A DNA stretch of 64,000 bases from Isochrysis galbana (GCA_018136815.1 CM030935.1:3918299-3982298); one strand, 5' to 3'. Counted from the first letter of the stretch, positions 22,205 to 34,284 are shown. Numbers and translations: made by a program. Notes: generated by a model from the sequence alone, not told the origin.

Positions 22205-25200
22205 ATGGAAAATGGTGCAGGTTCACCGAGCTATGAGGTGAGCTCGCGGCGGCGGCGGCGTGCGTGTTGTCGGTGTCTGGGCGGCGCGGCGAAGCGCTCT
22301 CACCGGGGCCGGCGAGGGCTGAAGGGCGAGAGCCGAGGATCAGCGCGAGAGTGCCGAGCGGCGAGCGGCGCCACCTCCCCTTCCCTCTCTGCCTGCCTCC
22401 CCACTGCCTTTCTCCCTCTCTCTCCCTCCCCCCCCTCTCTCTGCCCCCCTCCCCCTCCCCCCCCTCTCTCCTTCCCCGCCCGCCCCCCTCTCCCTTCCTC
22501 TGCCCCCCCCTCGAGCCGTGGCCGTGCGTCTGTCTGCGGGGCAGCGCGGAGATGCGTCGCGATTTTGAGCTCGACAATCGCTCGTATCTCCGCGAGAAGG
22601 TGGTGGGCGTGTACGAGGGCCTTTGGGCGGGTGAGCGACAGCTCTCGGAGTGGGAGTGGGACGAGCTCTTTCTCCTCAAGGTGAATGCTCTGTGGCTGGA
22701 GGCGCACATTGGCAGGCTCTCAGCGCCGGCGCTCCGCCGCGCTACCCCCATCGCCAGACAGCTCTTCGCGCAGTGCGTCCGCAGAATGGGCACGGAGTAT
22801 GAGCCGACGATGCGAGGGCATGCGCTCGAGACTGCTGCTGGAGTGCTGCTCGGGCTGGGCGGCCGCAGCTTCCATTCATTCGGAGCTGATTCCCTTGATC
22901 TGCTCTGCGGCATCGAGGCCGCTGATGAATTGTTCGATGAGCTCATTGGAAAGCTGCGCACTATTCTTGCACCGCCGTCTCCTGCATGTGCTGGGACATC
23001 AACTGATGCAGTGGCTGTGGCGCTCCGCCGCTCTGCCGTACGCCTGCTGCTCGCGTTTTCGTGCGCTACCGATGCGCTATCGTCCAATCTACTGCTTGAG
23101 GCAGTCGTTCACCGGCTATCACCGTCGTGGCATCCCCGTGTTCACGCCGGGCAGGAGGGCACAACATCCCAACGGGGCAAGGATGGAGGCGGAGTCTTTC
23201 CGTTGGCAGCGTCGCTTGAGCTCGGTGGCACCAAAGAGCTCGAGGATGTCTGCCGGCTGCTGGCCATTCTCGGGCAGTATCGGCGGCACGAGGCAAAGAA
23301 TGAGTGCCTCGCTCTGCTGTGTACGCCGGTAGCATCTGCGCTCCTACGGCCGGTTGTGTCTCGCTCGCTTAAGAGAATCATGTATCCTTCCATGTTCTCG
23401 GCATCCGAGGCTGCTGAAGTGCCCGAGGCCGTTGCGGCCAACGGGGAGGCAGAGGCCAGCACCGAAGATGGAGAGGCTGAGAACAGTGGTTGGACGCACT
23501 CGCTCCTGCGGACGCTTGAGTGGACAGCACGCTCGCTCGCTCTTGAGGCGTACCTCCCAACTTCAGTGACCATGAGCCTAGCTGGACCAGAGGCCACAGC
23601 AGCGAATCTATCACCTGCAACGGTGGCGCTGTTGGTGTGCCTGGAATGGGCATCCACGTTTGGTGGAGCGCCGTATGCTGCAGCATGCGAGGCTACGACG
23701 CCTCCCGCTCCCGTACCTCGAGCGACACTGCTACGCGAGACTCTTGGAGCGATTTCGTTATTGGCTTGCGACGTCAGAGGAGGGCTACATGAGGCCACGC
23801 TTAGGCTAGGTGGGTGATGGCACACACTGGCCGCTTCACACTCCCTACGCCTCGCTATTTTGCACATTGCGCTCTGATAGGGTCTGTCAGATGTAAGCCT
23901 TCTTCATCATCATAATTTCCTCTCCACCGTCAAGGCGTCCACATGCACCTCATTCCCACCACCCGTCCTCCATAACCCTCCGCATAGCCCTCAGCCTTCG
24001 CGGCAATGTTGAACAAGCTGCGTATTTGCACCTCCGCAATAGGGCGCTCACGCATTCGGCTGCTTGTATATAGGGTTTCTCGTCCTAGATTCATTGCTGG
24101 AAGGTGAACCGACCCGGCACCTCCTGCTTACCACGGACACGGCCGCCGCCGCCTCAACGGCCTCTGCCAGCACGAGTGGCATGTCGCTTTGGTACCTGTA
24201 CCGCGGCCTCACTACTGAGAAGACCATTGCCTCGGGGCAGCCAATCCTCTCTGCTCTCCTGCACGTTGCCACGGACGCGATGGCCAATGCCGCCGACGCC
24301 GGCGACGCTGCAGGTGCTGCTCTGATGCGCTCAAGGGCATTGAGCACACCCGCCCACACGTCGGGGCTCGATATGGCATGCCGCATTGCTGCAGACACCG
24401 TCAGAACATGCCATCGCACACTCGGCCATGCACTGACCTCGGGTGTCCAATTTCGGGCCTTCCCTTGGCCCAACCTATGGACGGCCGTCTTAGCCCTTGC
24501 TCGCGCTGTCGGATCCTCCGAAGAAAGGCTGCGCGTTCCTGAGGCGACTGCCATCGCGGCGCCGCTGTTTTCCCTTCTAAGCTTGGTTATTGCACGAGGA
24601 GCTGATCTTGGGGTATCAGAGTTCGAGGAGTTGGCGCAATCGATTGCTATCCACCACCCGCAACTTTGCCGGCTATTGCGTGCCGGTCGAGCTGCGGCCC
24701 CAACCGCAGGCACCGGAGCCGAACCCTTCCTCACAACCACGCCTATTGTTAAGGTACGTGCACGCCTTCCTATATGCTAGTCCCCGCGACGATTCGTCGC
24801 GGACATAGACTTCAGTATGTCGCATTGCAAGTAGTGGGCGCGTGTAAACGCCAATGTCTACCGACCTTCGATGCAGCCATACGGCTCCCGGACGTCTCCC
24901 TCGAGAAAAACAAACGAAGTTGGGGTTTTGTCGTGTCAATCTCATCAGCTCTTCTCCTCATTGTAGGTTCTTGATGCCTTCACAGCTTTAGGTCCAGATG
25001 CTTTAGCCACAATGTCAACTGGCGAGGCGCTCTCTCGACTGCGCAAGGCGACTGCCTCGTCGGGCGATCGTGCTGCTGCAGTCCGGGTACCCCCGTTGCC
25101 GTCGCCTCACGCACGCGATGCTTTCTTACAGTCACTAATGCGTCACCTCATCTCACATTCCCGTGAAGATGGAACCGTAGCGCCATTGCATATTGAGGAT

Positions 25201-25233
25201 GCACTTACCCACAATGCTGCTACGCACATGTGA
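22205..25233 (+). CDS. ARMH3: ARMH3 (C10orf76/UPF0668) homologue
   Basis: Four exons, 22205-22237, 22552-23809, 24074-24753 and 24967-25233, keep one frame and give about 745 residues; human ARMH3 is about 690. The N-terminal block, SYLREKVVGVYEGLW then EWDELFLLKVNALWLE, matches the family's KEKVVLIYE...WDELFLLKVN signature. CRLLAILGQYRRHEAKN corresponds to the later LALLVNYRKYESVN block. The rest is helical and Leu/Ala-rich, fitting an armadillo-like fold. In animals ARMH3 binds phosphatidylinositol 4-kinase beta and supports Golgi PI4P; that role is only inferred here. The tiny first exon (MENGAGSPSYE) is a model: the second exon could use another acceptor in the pyrimidine tract at 22380-22550, and translation could start at 22552. 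Confidence 0.75.
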
Positions 25234-25480
25234 ACAATGGATCTCAGCCTGCTACGAGGCTCTTCATATCCTCGTCCTCACGATTGCGGAAAACTACTCC
25301 AACGTGGTGCTCGGTCTATCGCTAGGCAGTCGACGCCGAGGATAGTCAGCAGCGGCAAGTGCATTGCAATAGGCTTTACTATCTTGCCTTGCGAGTGCCG
25401 TTGCTGTTCTCTCCGTGGCTAAGCTGCCATAGTTTCGTGTACTACTAGCTTATATTCGTCGGCAGGAGGCCACGGGAGCT

Positions 25481-25582
25481 GGTGGATGATACTCCAAGAC
25501 TTACGTTCATGGAGTTGCATACGCAATCTTCAGGTGGATGATACTCCAAGACTTACGTTCATGGAGTTGCATACGCAATCTT
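25481..25582. repeat. 52-bp tandem duplication
   Basis: The unit beginning GGTGGATGATACTCCAAGAC occurs at 25481-25532 and again at 25533-25582 without a difference in the 50 shared bases. This indicates a very recent slippage or duplication event. Confidence 0.95.
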
Positions 25583-25602
25583 TATGCTCGACAATAATTT
25601 GT

Positions 25603-25678
25603 AGGGCGGTCAAAGGTCAAACACTAATTTATAACTACTAACATTGGGGGGGAGGGGCTGCATTTTTTGACCGTTCTC
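25603..25678. repeat. Foldback mini-element M, copy 3 (76 bp)
   Basis: Left end AGGGCGGTCAAA and right end TTTTTTGACCGTTCTC are inverted relatives of each other (shared CGGTCAAA). The interior matches the reverse complement of 36051-36111. No coding capacity. Confidence 0.65.
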
Positions 25679-25784
25679 CGAAGCCCAAGAAAAACCTCTA
25701 GGGGGCTTACCTGCCGCCATAAAAATTGCCGAGGAAAATGGTGGGTTTTACCGCCCCCCTCGCCCCCCTATAAGGGGACGGGAA

Positions 25785-26375
25785 AGTCCATCTCAAGATG
25801 GAACACCCCTATCTAAGAGGATGGGTCCATCTCGGGATGTGAAAAGTCCATCTGCGAATGTTAATGTTCTTTATATGACACGAGCCATCTTTGAGATGCG
25901 CTGCATCTCAAATTCTCACGTGCCATCTCCAAAGATGGAGCATCTTTACAGATGGCTGATCTCCATCTTCGAGGTGCGTTTGTGCGCAAGATGTTTACTT
26001 TGGATCTAAGAGACGTACGCATCTAATAGATTGGCTTTTAGCATTGTTGAGAGAGCCTTGTCCGCAAGATGTGCCTCAGCCACCTTCGAGATGGGCGCAT
26101 TTCAAGAAATGGGCGTGCAGCATCTCTTCCATGCAATCACATTTGAAATGTAACCAAGCCATATCAAGGACGCGCACATCTCGATAGAAGGGCAAGTGGC
26201 ATCTCTCGGATGGAACGCATCCTGATGATGAGCCCGAGCCATCTTTGGGATGATAGGATCTACAGATTGGTGTTCCCTTTCTTGGAGATGTCTACATCTA
26301 CATGGTGTGCCGGTACCATCTAAGAGACGTGAGCGCCAAACGAGATGCGACGACTCATCTTGCGGATGCGCAGGC
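25785..26375. repeat. Array of degenerate short palindromes (CATCT...AGATG)
   Basis: About twenty units of the form CATCTYNRAGATG, each a small palindrome, are spaced irregularly 16-38 bp apart with variable sequence between. Examples: 25789-25800 CATCTCAAGATG, 25886-25898 CATCTTTGAGATG, 25924-25937 CATCTCCAAAGATG, 26240-26252 CATCTTTGGGATG. Units are diverged and spacers differ. It lies between the ARMH3 gene and the Ty3 remnant. Function unknown. Confidence 0.8.
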
Positions 26376-26849
26376 AGTGCACGACTCCCGCTACGCACTG
26401 CTGCTACTACTGCCACGACGGTGGAGGCGTGCACACAAAGTAGAAGCCCCTCCACGGCCCCTGCCTGTGTGTCCTTGCCTCCGCAGCAGCGGCAGTTAAG
26501 CGCCAGGGCGGCAGGGTTGCAAGACTACCGGCGCTCCGCTCGTTCGATCACGCGGAGTTGTAACGCAACGACACACGGAAGCCTGTGAGAGGTGGGATGG
26601 TGCAGGGCCATGAGTTGCAAGGCAACGACACACGGACACGCACGGTCGTGGGGAGGTGGGGTGGCCTCACTTGGTGCGGCAGGCTGTCCGAGAGCCCACA
26701 AAGTCCTTGATGTACTTGTGGTGGCCAGGGAGCTGCTCCAAATTGTCCATGCGCCCGTAGCCGAGCTTGCGCCTCTTCTCGTCGTCGGGCTTCTGATGCG
26801 GACCGTTCCATGGGTTGTCCTGAAACTGCATGGAGGGTGACGAAGTGGC

Positions 26850-29110
26850 ATTCGGGAAGAGGTGAGTGCGAACAACATGGCGGCGGGCATCATTCGCAAA
26901 TCTAACTCGCCCTGGGCATCTAGGGTAGTGCTAGTCGGCAAGAAGGATGGCTCCGTGCGCTTCTGCGTCGACTATCGCGACATTAATTCGAAGCTGCGAA
27001 TCTCCGATAGCCCTCTCCCTCTCACCGTGGAGGCTATCGATCGTCTCTCGCGAGGCCAAGGCTCCAGGGACTCGCTCTTTTTGTGCCTCCTGGACCTGGA
27101 CCTGGCTTCTGGTGCATGCCAATCAAAGAGTCGGACAAGCCTATCACGGCTTTCTGCACTCATCGGCAAAAATACGAGTTCAACTACTTACCGTTCGGCG
27201 TGCAGTCCGGCCCTTCGTACATGTGCCGCCTCATGGACGCCGTTCTCCAAGGCCTCGCTTGGGACGTCTGCATGCCCTACTTGGACGACATTGGCGTCTG
27301 GTCGACGGGTACTGGCGCGACGCTTGATGAGCGCATTGAGGCCTCGTTCGAGCAGATGCTCCACCGCCTCGATCTCGTACTCGAACGCTTGCGTTGGGCG
27401 GGGCTGTCGTGCAAAGCGACGAAGTGCCTCCTCTTCGCGATCAAGGGAGAGTACCTAGGCCACATTGTCTCCCGACGTGGCCTGGAGATGGACCCCAAGA
27501 AAATCGAGGCGGTGCGCTCAATTGACCCGTGTCACATTAATTCGCTCGAGAAGGTCCGCTCGTTCCTCGGTCTGTGCTCGTACTACCGCCGTTTCATCAA
27601 AGGCTTCGCGCATATTGCGGCTCCCCTCACCGACCTCACTCGCACCGGAGTTGATGTCGCCCAGCAGTCGCAGTCCCCTGAGTGCCAGGCGGCCATCGCC
27701 CGCCTCATCGAGCTCATCACCTCTGCTCCAGTACTCGCCGCACCGCGGGCCGACAAGGAATTCATCGTGAAGACTGACGCGGCGAGCACCCTGGGGATTG
27801 GGGGTATACTCTCGCAGACCGACGACCACGGCCACGAGCACGTGGTGGCCTATTACGGACGGCGGCTAACGTCCGCCGAACGCCATTGGACCACCACCGA
27901 GGTGGAGCTTCTGGCGGCGCTCGAGAGTATTCGCAATTGGCGTCCCTACTTGTGGGGCCGTCACTTTCGGCTCGTTATCGACCACCAAGCGTTGCGATGG
28001 CTCCATACCATGCGCGATACGGTGCAAGGAGGTCCAGCTTCCCGCTTGATGCGTTGGAACCTCAAACTCTCCGAATATCGCTTCACCGTCGAGCACAAAC
28101 CCGGGGCTAATCACAAAGACGCTGATGGCGTCTCGCGGCTGGTCGCGGCAGACGAGAGGACCCCAGTGGTGTCCGATTCTCAGCAGGGGGGGAAGCAGCC
28201 GATAGCTGCTGCGACCACCGTGGCCGCTATTCCTCCGAGTCAGCGTACCACCACCGCCCATAGCCTCCAGTCACAGGAGCGTTCCGAAAGGTTGGCCGCC
28301 ACCACCAGGGACTCAATTAATCTCTCCTACTTGGACACCGGCACTCCAACTACCGCGGTGCTGCGGAAAGCGCAAGACGACGACGATGATTGTCGCGCAC
28401 TTGCCTTGGCCGTCACCGGCGCGTTGCCTGCTTCCGGCCTAGACCATCGCCGCCTGTGCTGGTTAGCCCGGGAGTCGAAGCGGTGTCTGCTACAGTCAGG
28501 CCTCCTCTACAGACGAGTTCCTACGAAGGAAGGCGAGGAGAAACTGTGTCTTTATGTGCCACGCTCAATGCGCCGCGCATACCTCGAGGCCTTTCACGAT
28601 CATCTGTGTCATCTAGGCGACAACCGCATGGCGCGCCTTCTTCGAGACCGATACTTTTGGCCGGGCCTTAACGCTGACGTGTCAGCGCATGTACGCCAGT
28701 GCCACGAGTGCACTTTGGCTAAGCCTCCGTTCCGCAACCCAGCGGACCCTAAGGGGCCTCAGGTTGGCATTTACCCGTTTGACATAGTTTACTGCGATAT
28801 AGTCTCGATGGCTCCGACGCACGATTTCATTAAGGGCGTCCAAGGTTACGACAAGCTGTTGGTTTTTATTGACTCACTTACTCGCTGGGTTGAAGCGGTC
28901 CCCTTCCACGGAGATCCTTCTAGCGCAGACGCACTCGATGCCTTTATGGCTAATGTTGTGGCACGCCACGGGGTTCCAAGGCAGCTACGCTCAGACGCCG
29001 GTAGCAACCTTGCTAGTCTACTCACGCACATGATTCTCGATCGCACCGGAACCGACCTCAGGCCCAGCACTCCTCACTACCATGAGAGGCGTCTCCCGAC
29101 TCTTGCTTGA
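26850..29110 (+). pseudogene. Ty3/gypsy retrotransposon pol remnant (RT-RNase H-integrase), frameshifted
   Basis: Reverse transcriptase begins at about 26870 in one frame (GIIRKSNSPWASRVVLVGKK, FCVDYRDIN). The frame breaks near 27100-27125, after LDLASG, and the rest lies in another frame: FNYLPFG-like NYLPFGVQSGPSYM, catalytic YLDDIGVWS, LGHIVS, FLGLCSYYRRFIKGFA, RNase H (KTDAASTLGIGGILSQ), an integrase HHCC zinc finger near 28600-28720 and the integrase core with Asp in YCDIV and SDAGSN. It stops at 29110 before the third acidic residue of the integrase core. No gag, protease or LTRs are seen, and the 5' edge lies in unrelated repeats (GCAACGACACACGGA occurs twice at 26560-26640). It is a dead, truncated copy. 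The domain order RT-RNaseH-IN identifies Ty3 rather than Ty1. Confidence 0.92.
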
Positions 29111-29580
29111 AGGCGCGGGACTTCTGCACCGTCCCCGTTCTGACACTTCGTCCGCCGCTATTGCGTAATGTGTGTGGGTGTTTTATCCATTTGTGTTGTC
29201 TGTTTGTGTACGGGCTCGACAAGAGGACAGCTTCCGCTGCCCTTTGAACACGCGTATGGAACCACTTAGGGGCGGCCAGCGTTTGTAGCCAGTACTTAGG
29301 CATTCCATATACTTTGTAGTTTACCACTGACGCTCTCCCAAATATCGTCATGTAATTGGTAACTGGTGCTAGCCTATGTACCTTTTTTGTCTGCCAGCTT
29401 CGACCAGAAGGGTTTGAGTGCCTCCGGCGCGCCTTGAGGGACGCCCAAGATGGTCAGGTATTCTTCGTCGTTTACGTTTATTCAGTTGTATTTGTATTTT
29501 CTCATGTCCCACGGGAGCTTGCGAAGTCTTTGAGATCCCATCCTTAGTCCTTGAAATTTATTTGTGTTGGTTTTGCCCCC
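29111..29580. other. Spacer after the Ty3 remnant
   Basis: No gene, LTR or known repeat is recognised here. Confidence 0.4.
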
Positions 29581-29589
29581 CGTCGCTCT

Positions 29590-29926
29590 TTTGTGCAGCT
29601 CGACCCACTGTGCAGTGGATGCTGGGGCTGGGGCTCACCCCCGGCCCCCCTTGCCTCTCCCACGCGCGCCTCGCTCGCCACTGGAGCCGCCCAGCGGCCT
29701 CTGTATGCCAGGCGACCAGGGAAGGGGGGGAGGGGAGTCAGCTCGAGGGCAGGCCCAACGCAGGCGTGGGAGTGCGGCTCACGACCCGCGCCCACTGGGG
29801 GGCTGGGTCAGATTGTTGAATAAGGTAGGGGCTGAGGTTTATTGTACGGGCCCACCCCGGGGGGTGTCCGCGATGGAGAGAGGGGGGCGCGAAGCCCCCA
29901 TTGACCCCCACTTATAAAAGTAGGTT
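29590..29926 (-). mobile_element. Hairpin-headed retroposon F1 (5' part)
   Basis: On the minus strand it begins CCTACTTTTATAAGTGG at 29925, a hairpin with loop TTAT and one G-T pair, followed by GGTCAATGGGGGC. The body shares CACCCCGGGGGGTGTCCGCG, GGGGCTGAGG and the CTGCC/CTTGCCTCTCCC segment with F2 (38201-39102). The left boundary and target duplication are not clear. Confidence 0.6.
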
Positions 29927-30767
29927 GGCCAGACATTGTCATGAATGGGGATGAATGAGGAGGGGGGTTAACGATGAGGGTGTTTACAGTGAGGCGTGAA
30001 TGGTGGGGTATGAATGAGGGGATGAAGGGGGCGGGGGAGGGCAAGTGTGAGCTCTCGGAAGAGCGCGGGAGAGAGGGCGGGCGACAGTCGATGGAACGGG
30101 ACGTTGTGTGTTAGGCAGCAACGCACTTCGAGGCGTACGTGCAGGTGCGTTCGTGGGTTGTCGTGAACGTGCTAGGCTAGCAGCAGCAGTAGTAGTGGTA
30201 GTGGTACTAACGCTCAGATATCTCAACACAAGACATTGGAGCGGAGTGCATGGGTGTGGGCATTTCGCGGTCGACGCCAGCTGCAACGTATCTGGAGCCC
30301 TACCGCCTCAACAAAAGAGAGAAATCGCTATAGACTCTGCGTCTTTCGTGTCACGTGCGCCCTAGTCAGCCCCAAGCCACAGGTTGGCGAATACCGCTCA
30401 CGCCTGGTGAGGAGGCTCGGCCTCCGGATCATGATGAGCCTCTCCATCAACGACCACCTCTACCTCGACTTCCCCTGGCAGCAAGCCCCGAGCCCACACC
30501 CTTGCGCAACTCTGCAAACACACCGCCTTGCGTACGTGCGTGCTCTCCTAGTGCATCCCCGAGTGCATGAGAAATGGCATCGCTCTTTTCGCGCCGGCGA
30601 ATGTCCCACTTTGCCTCTGCAGTCTGTCGCGTTAAAACTTCGTCACCTGTGATGAAGTGGCCATCGCGATTGAATGTGCCTTCTCTATAATCCTCGCGTG
30701 TGATGAGGCATATGCGACGCCCTGTATCGAGCTCTAACCTAATTGACAACGTCGGGTGGAAGAACAG
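29927..30767. other. Spacer with a subfamily A 3' module
   Basis: 30096-30222 resembles the 3' end of subfamily A (CGTACGTGCAGGTGCG, ending GTGGTACTAACGCTCAGATA). The rest, to the photolyase stop codon at 30768, has no recognised gene. Minus-strand sequence at 30447-30749 is open but could be 3' UTR of the photolyase. Confidence 0.5.
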
Positions 30768-33700
30768 TCACTGATGGGATCGGAATCTGGTGATTGATGG
30801 TGCTAATAGCCACCGCTCTGCCAACCATAAATCGTCGTTACTGAGCTGACGCGCGCTACTGGACAGCTCGCACCATTCATGACCCGAGGGCAGAATATTG
30901 TCGGCGGTAAGGCCTCGCCGTACAGCCATGACAGCGGAGTGCGAATCGCGCCGAGCAGCCTCTAAATCAACTAGAATCCTTGACGGATAATTCCGTCCGA
31001 GAACGACGCGCGCAGCGGCGCGCATAGCGAACGGAGCTTCCCATGGACAATGAATGTATTCCACCGGAAGTAGAGCTAGCTCTGGAATCCAACGGCGAAC
31101 ATAGTCGCCATCTGGATCACAAGATTTGGCCGCGAAGATTGGATGCATCACAAAGTTCCACTGTTGGAATGCGGGGGATACAGGGTCAAGGTATTGGAGA
31201 ACTAGTCGCGGTATGTGAACTTCGGGCTAGGACTGTTGCGCACTTGGTCAAACCCCGAATGTCCGCCGTTTTGCCACATGAAAGCCGAAATGGCGACATC
31301 GGCGTCAACGAGAGTATAATCAAACCATTTAAGGCCGTGCCGCCAATCCAGGTTGAGGAACTCAATCAAGAATCCCGCGACAACGTGTCGCATATAATTT
31401 GGAATCCAACCTGTGCTCCATAACTGCCGCATTGCAGCATCCACTAGCGGGTAGCCCGTCATCCCTGCCTATCGAGACGAGACGTGACAAGAACGAGGGA
31501 TGTCAGTGCAGAGAGGTGGTATGCAAGAACGCGCGATCTTTGGATGATGTTCACACGGCCACGCCTCTCGGACTACTATTCGGGCAAACACAAGGCGACA
31601 TTCCTTATCACAATGTCAGATCGCTATCTCTAACACCTTCAATGTTTATGAGGTGTTCTTCACTCAAGCGAGTTTAGAGCGAGCTACGGGAACGACGCAC
31701 TGACTGAGACATGCGAATGGCAGGGGAAAGAGTTCGGCTCCCTCGGCCCGTCCGTCGAGCGACGGTGCATTGAAGGGTGGGCACCAGCTTGGTATGCACC
31801 TGCCAAGCATGAAGGGCCTTTTCGTCCGAGGACCACCTTTGCTTCTCGAACCATGGCCGGAAAGACACCGATTCGAGCGTAGGGAAGCGCCACAGAGCCC
31901 AATATGCAAGGTCACGCCATGCGAGCTTTCGCAGAAAGGTCGAGCAACCGCCGGCTGTTTGACCGCCAGATTTGTCATCCACAACACCAACTACACTGAG
32001 CACAGCATGGAGCACTTGCCTCGAGGTAATCTCACCAAATCTTATGTGCGGGGATAGTGCGGAAGTCCCACACTCGTCCGCACGGTGGCGTCGACGCCCG
32101 TTGAACGCCGACACGAGCCCGCTACGAACGAACGCCTCCAGGGACGCTTGAGCCCCTCTCTCTCCCACTGTAAATGCGGAGCGAATTCCCACGGCCCAGT
32201 CGACGAGCTCAGCCCTAGAGCTGGAATTGTGGGTGAGCGAATGTTGGCTCTGCTTGCCCCCGCCAGCTTGCTTGTTGCCCCGCCGAACCGGGAGCTTTCC
32301 TAAGTGAATGTCGGCGAGAGCCAGCGATGATGGCCATTGAAGTGGCCGCTGCAGCCGAGTCGGAGCTGGCAGAGGCTCGGCGGGATGCCGGAGGTTTGCA
32401 ACCGCACTGAGGAAGAATCCGACTGAGCCGAAACCGTGCGATTCACTTCGCTCGTCGGGGCGTGCATCGGCCTGCCGTAAGTGCAAGAACAGAGGTGAGT
32501 CTACAGAGCGGGAGTGCAAGATGGGGGCTATAAGAGGCCTAGTGCAGCTCCTCTGGTTACTGCGAGCCTGCGTGTCGATGCGGCTGCCGACGGTGCATGG
32601 GGTGCGATGTGAAGGACGGCTAGAACCGCGACGCAGTGCATATGCTTCGACTCACAGGGTCGTAGAGTACGTTGCCTTCGCACTGTGTTGCTCGTATGCC
32701 AGCATCGCTCAAGGCGGTGACCACAGACGCATCCCGAGCGACGAACCAGGGCTCGTACGTTTTGTTGAAAAGCACCTCGGACGCACCAACCTCTTGAGCA
32801 ATGCTTAGGAGCTGCGCCGCCGAACCTGACGCCGTTGCAAGGGAGCCCTCTTTGGCACCCGCCATCGCGTGTACGCCCTCCTCTGCCATGCGAATCACGA
32901 GTGCGGAACCGAGCGTGAGTAGCGAGTGCTGTAGGCTCTTTATTGAATGGCGCATCCAGTAGGCAGCAGCGCCAACCACCTGAGAGCGAGGGGAGGTAAA
33001 GGATGCAAGTGAGGTTTGAAAAAGAACTGGGTTCAGTAGCATCGCTTCTCTCCAACCGGGCTTCCCACCCCGCGTTGACCGTTTCTCTCATCAAAAGAGG
33101 CCTCAATGGCTTGAGCGTGATCATTTTGATAGAGTGCCGAGGGCAAGCATCCTCTCCCACCGGCGAGGAGCCCTTTTTCGCCGCCGACATTTGCGAGCAC
33201 ACTGCTGGCCCAACGTCACGGCCCTTCTTCCCATATCCCGGTGTACCAACAACCATGATTCAGCCGACCCCAGAGCCTCCCCATACAGCGCGCACCGGCC
33301 AGCCGCCTTGCTCGCTCAGCGGCGGTTCAATATACACCGGAATGACTGGAGCTTGACGCTGAGCGGCTTCATAAAGGGCGGGATTATCCGCAAGACGGAG
33401 GTCGCCCGAGCGAAACCACACAAGGACGGGAGGAAAATCAGAGGTGTGCCGATGTGGGGTGCCTTTGTCCTTAGGATCAAACAAAATCGCTGGTGGGGGA
33501 AGCTCCGGGAGACTCCATGACGGATTCTCTGGGCTCACGTGTTTTGCAGTCACAACGGGGCGAGGCGCGCGCGGTGGAGGCAGCCAGTCGCCGCCTTTCC
33601 TTTGCTGTTTAAGTTCCTTGCGAGGGGTAGGCTGGGATGAGCTTGATGCTCCTTCAGCATTAGAAGAATCCTGGGTCGCACACGTGCCCCCACCTTCAGC

Positions 33701-34141
33701 TCCATTGGTAGACGTGTTGGCTTGCATCCGCCGCCGACGTTGACGAGCCGGGTTATCCACTGGAGGCCTGATCCCTGCATCCGCATTGCACTCAGCACCA
33801 ACATAGGTAGAGTGCTGCAATGAGCCATCGCGCCGGGCGATTCGGGAGCGCCCGTCAGCGGTTCGCGAATGGGTGCCAACAGGTGCTATAGGCTGAAGGT
33901 ACGCGTCCTTGAGCACCAGGCTGCCCCCCGAGCACCCATGCTTCATAGCAGCGCCACAGCGTATCGACGGTTTCGCGCAAACCTCGTCCTGATCCGTACC
34001 ACGCTGGCTCGCGCGATGGATCTCGAGGCTATCCTTGAGCGCCCAGGCGAGCTGCTCCTCTTCTAGCTGCTGCTGCCTGGCAAGCTCCTCCGACTGGCGG
34101 AGAGCCATCGCGATCATCTCGGACTCCTCGTCTCCGACCAT
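30768..34141 (-). CDS. DNA photolyase/cryptochrome with N-terminal ubiquitin-interacting motifs
   Basis: Five exons, 34141-33296, 32979-32656, 32471-31800, 31468-31244 and 31160-30768, all join in phase to about 819 residues. The photolyase part starts near residue 230: VLVWFRSGDLRLADNPAL, then YWMRHSIKSL, the FAD-binding blocks SALSPHIRFGEIT, FLRKLAWRDLAYW, WQAGMTGYPLVDAAMRQLW, WFDYTLVDADVAISAFMWQ, and SGFDQWNFVMHP with GDYVRRWIPEL. Tryptophans expected for electron transfer are present. The GxDQWNFVM block recalls the plant PHR2-type group; the exact subclass cannot be fixed by eye. Enzymes of this fold repair UV lesions or sense blue light. Unusually, the first 60 residues hold one clear ubiquitin-interacting motif (EEEQLAWALKDSLE) and a second similar one (DEESEMIAMALRQSEELA), followed by about 150 low-complexity residues. 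34141 is the first ATG after an in-frame stop. Confidence 0.92.
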
Positions 34142-34284
34142 CGCGGTGAGGGGAAGTTTCCGTGCGCCTTCGCCTTCCACGCCTTCCCCAACCTTCGATG
34201 AGGGATACTTTTCTACTTAGCATCAAGGCTTGTATTAATTATGGCCCGCCCGGCCTAAGGGCGAAGAAAATTTTTCGGGATATA

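Noticed and set aside
25785-26375. CRISPR array
   Set aside because: Repeats are only about 13 bp, diverged and irregularly spaced, there are no cas genes and the setting is eukaryotic.
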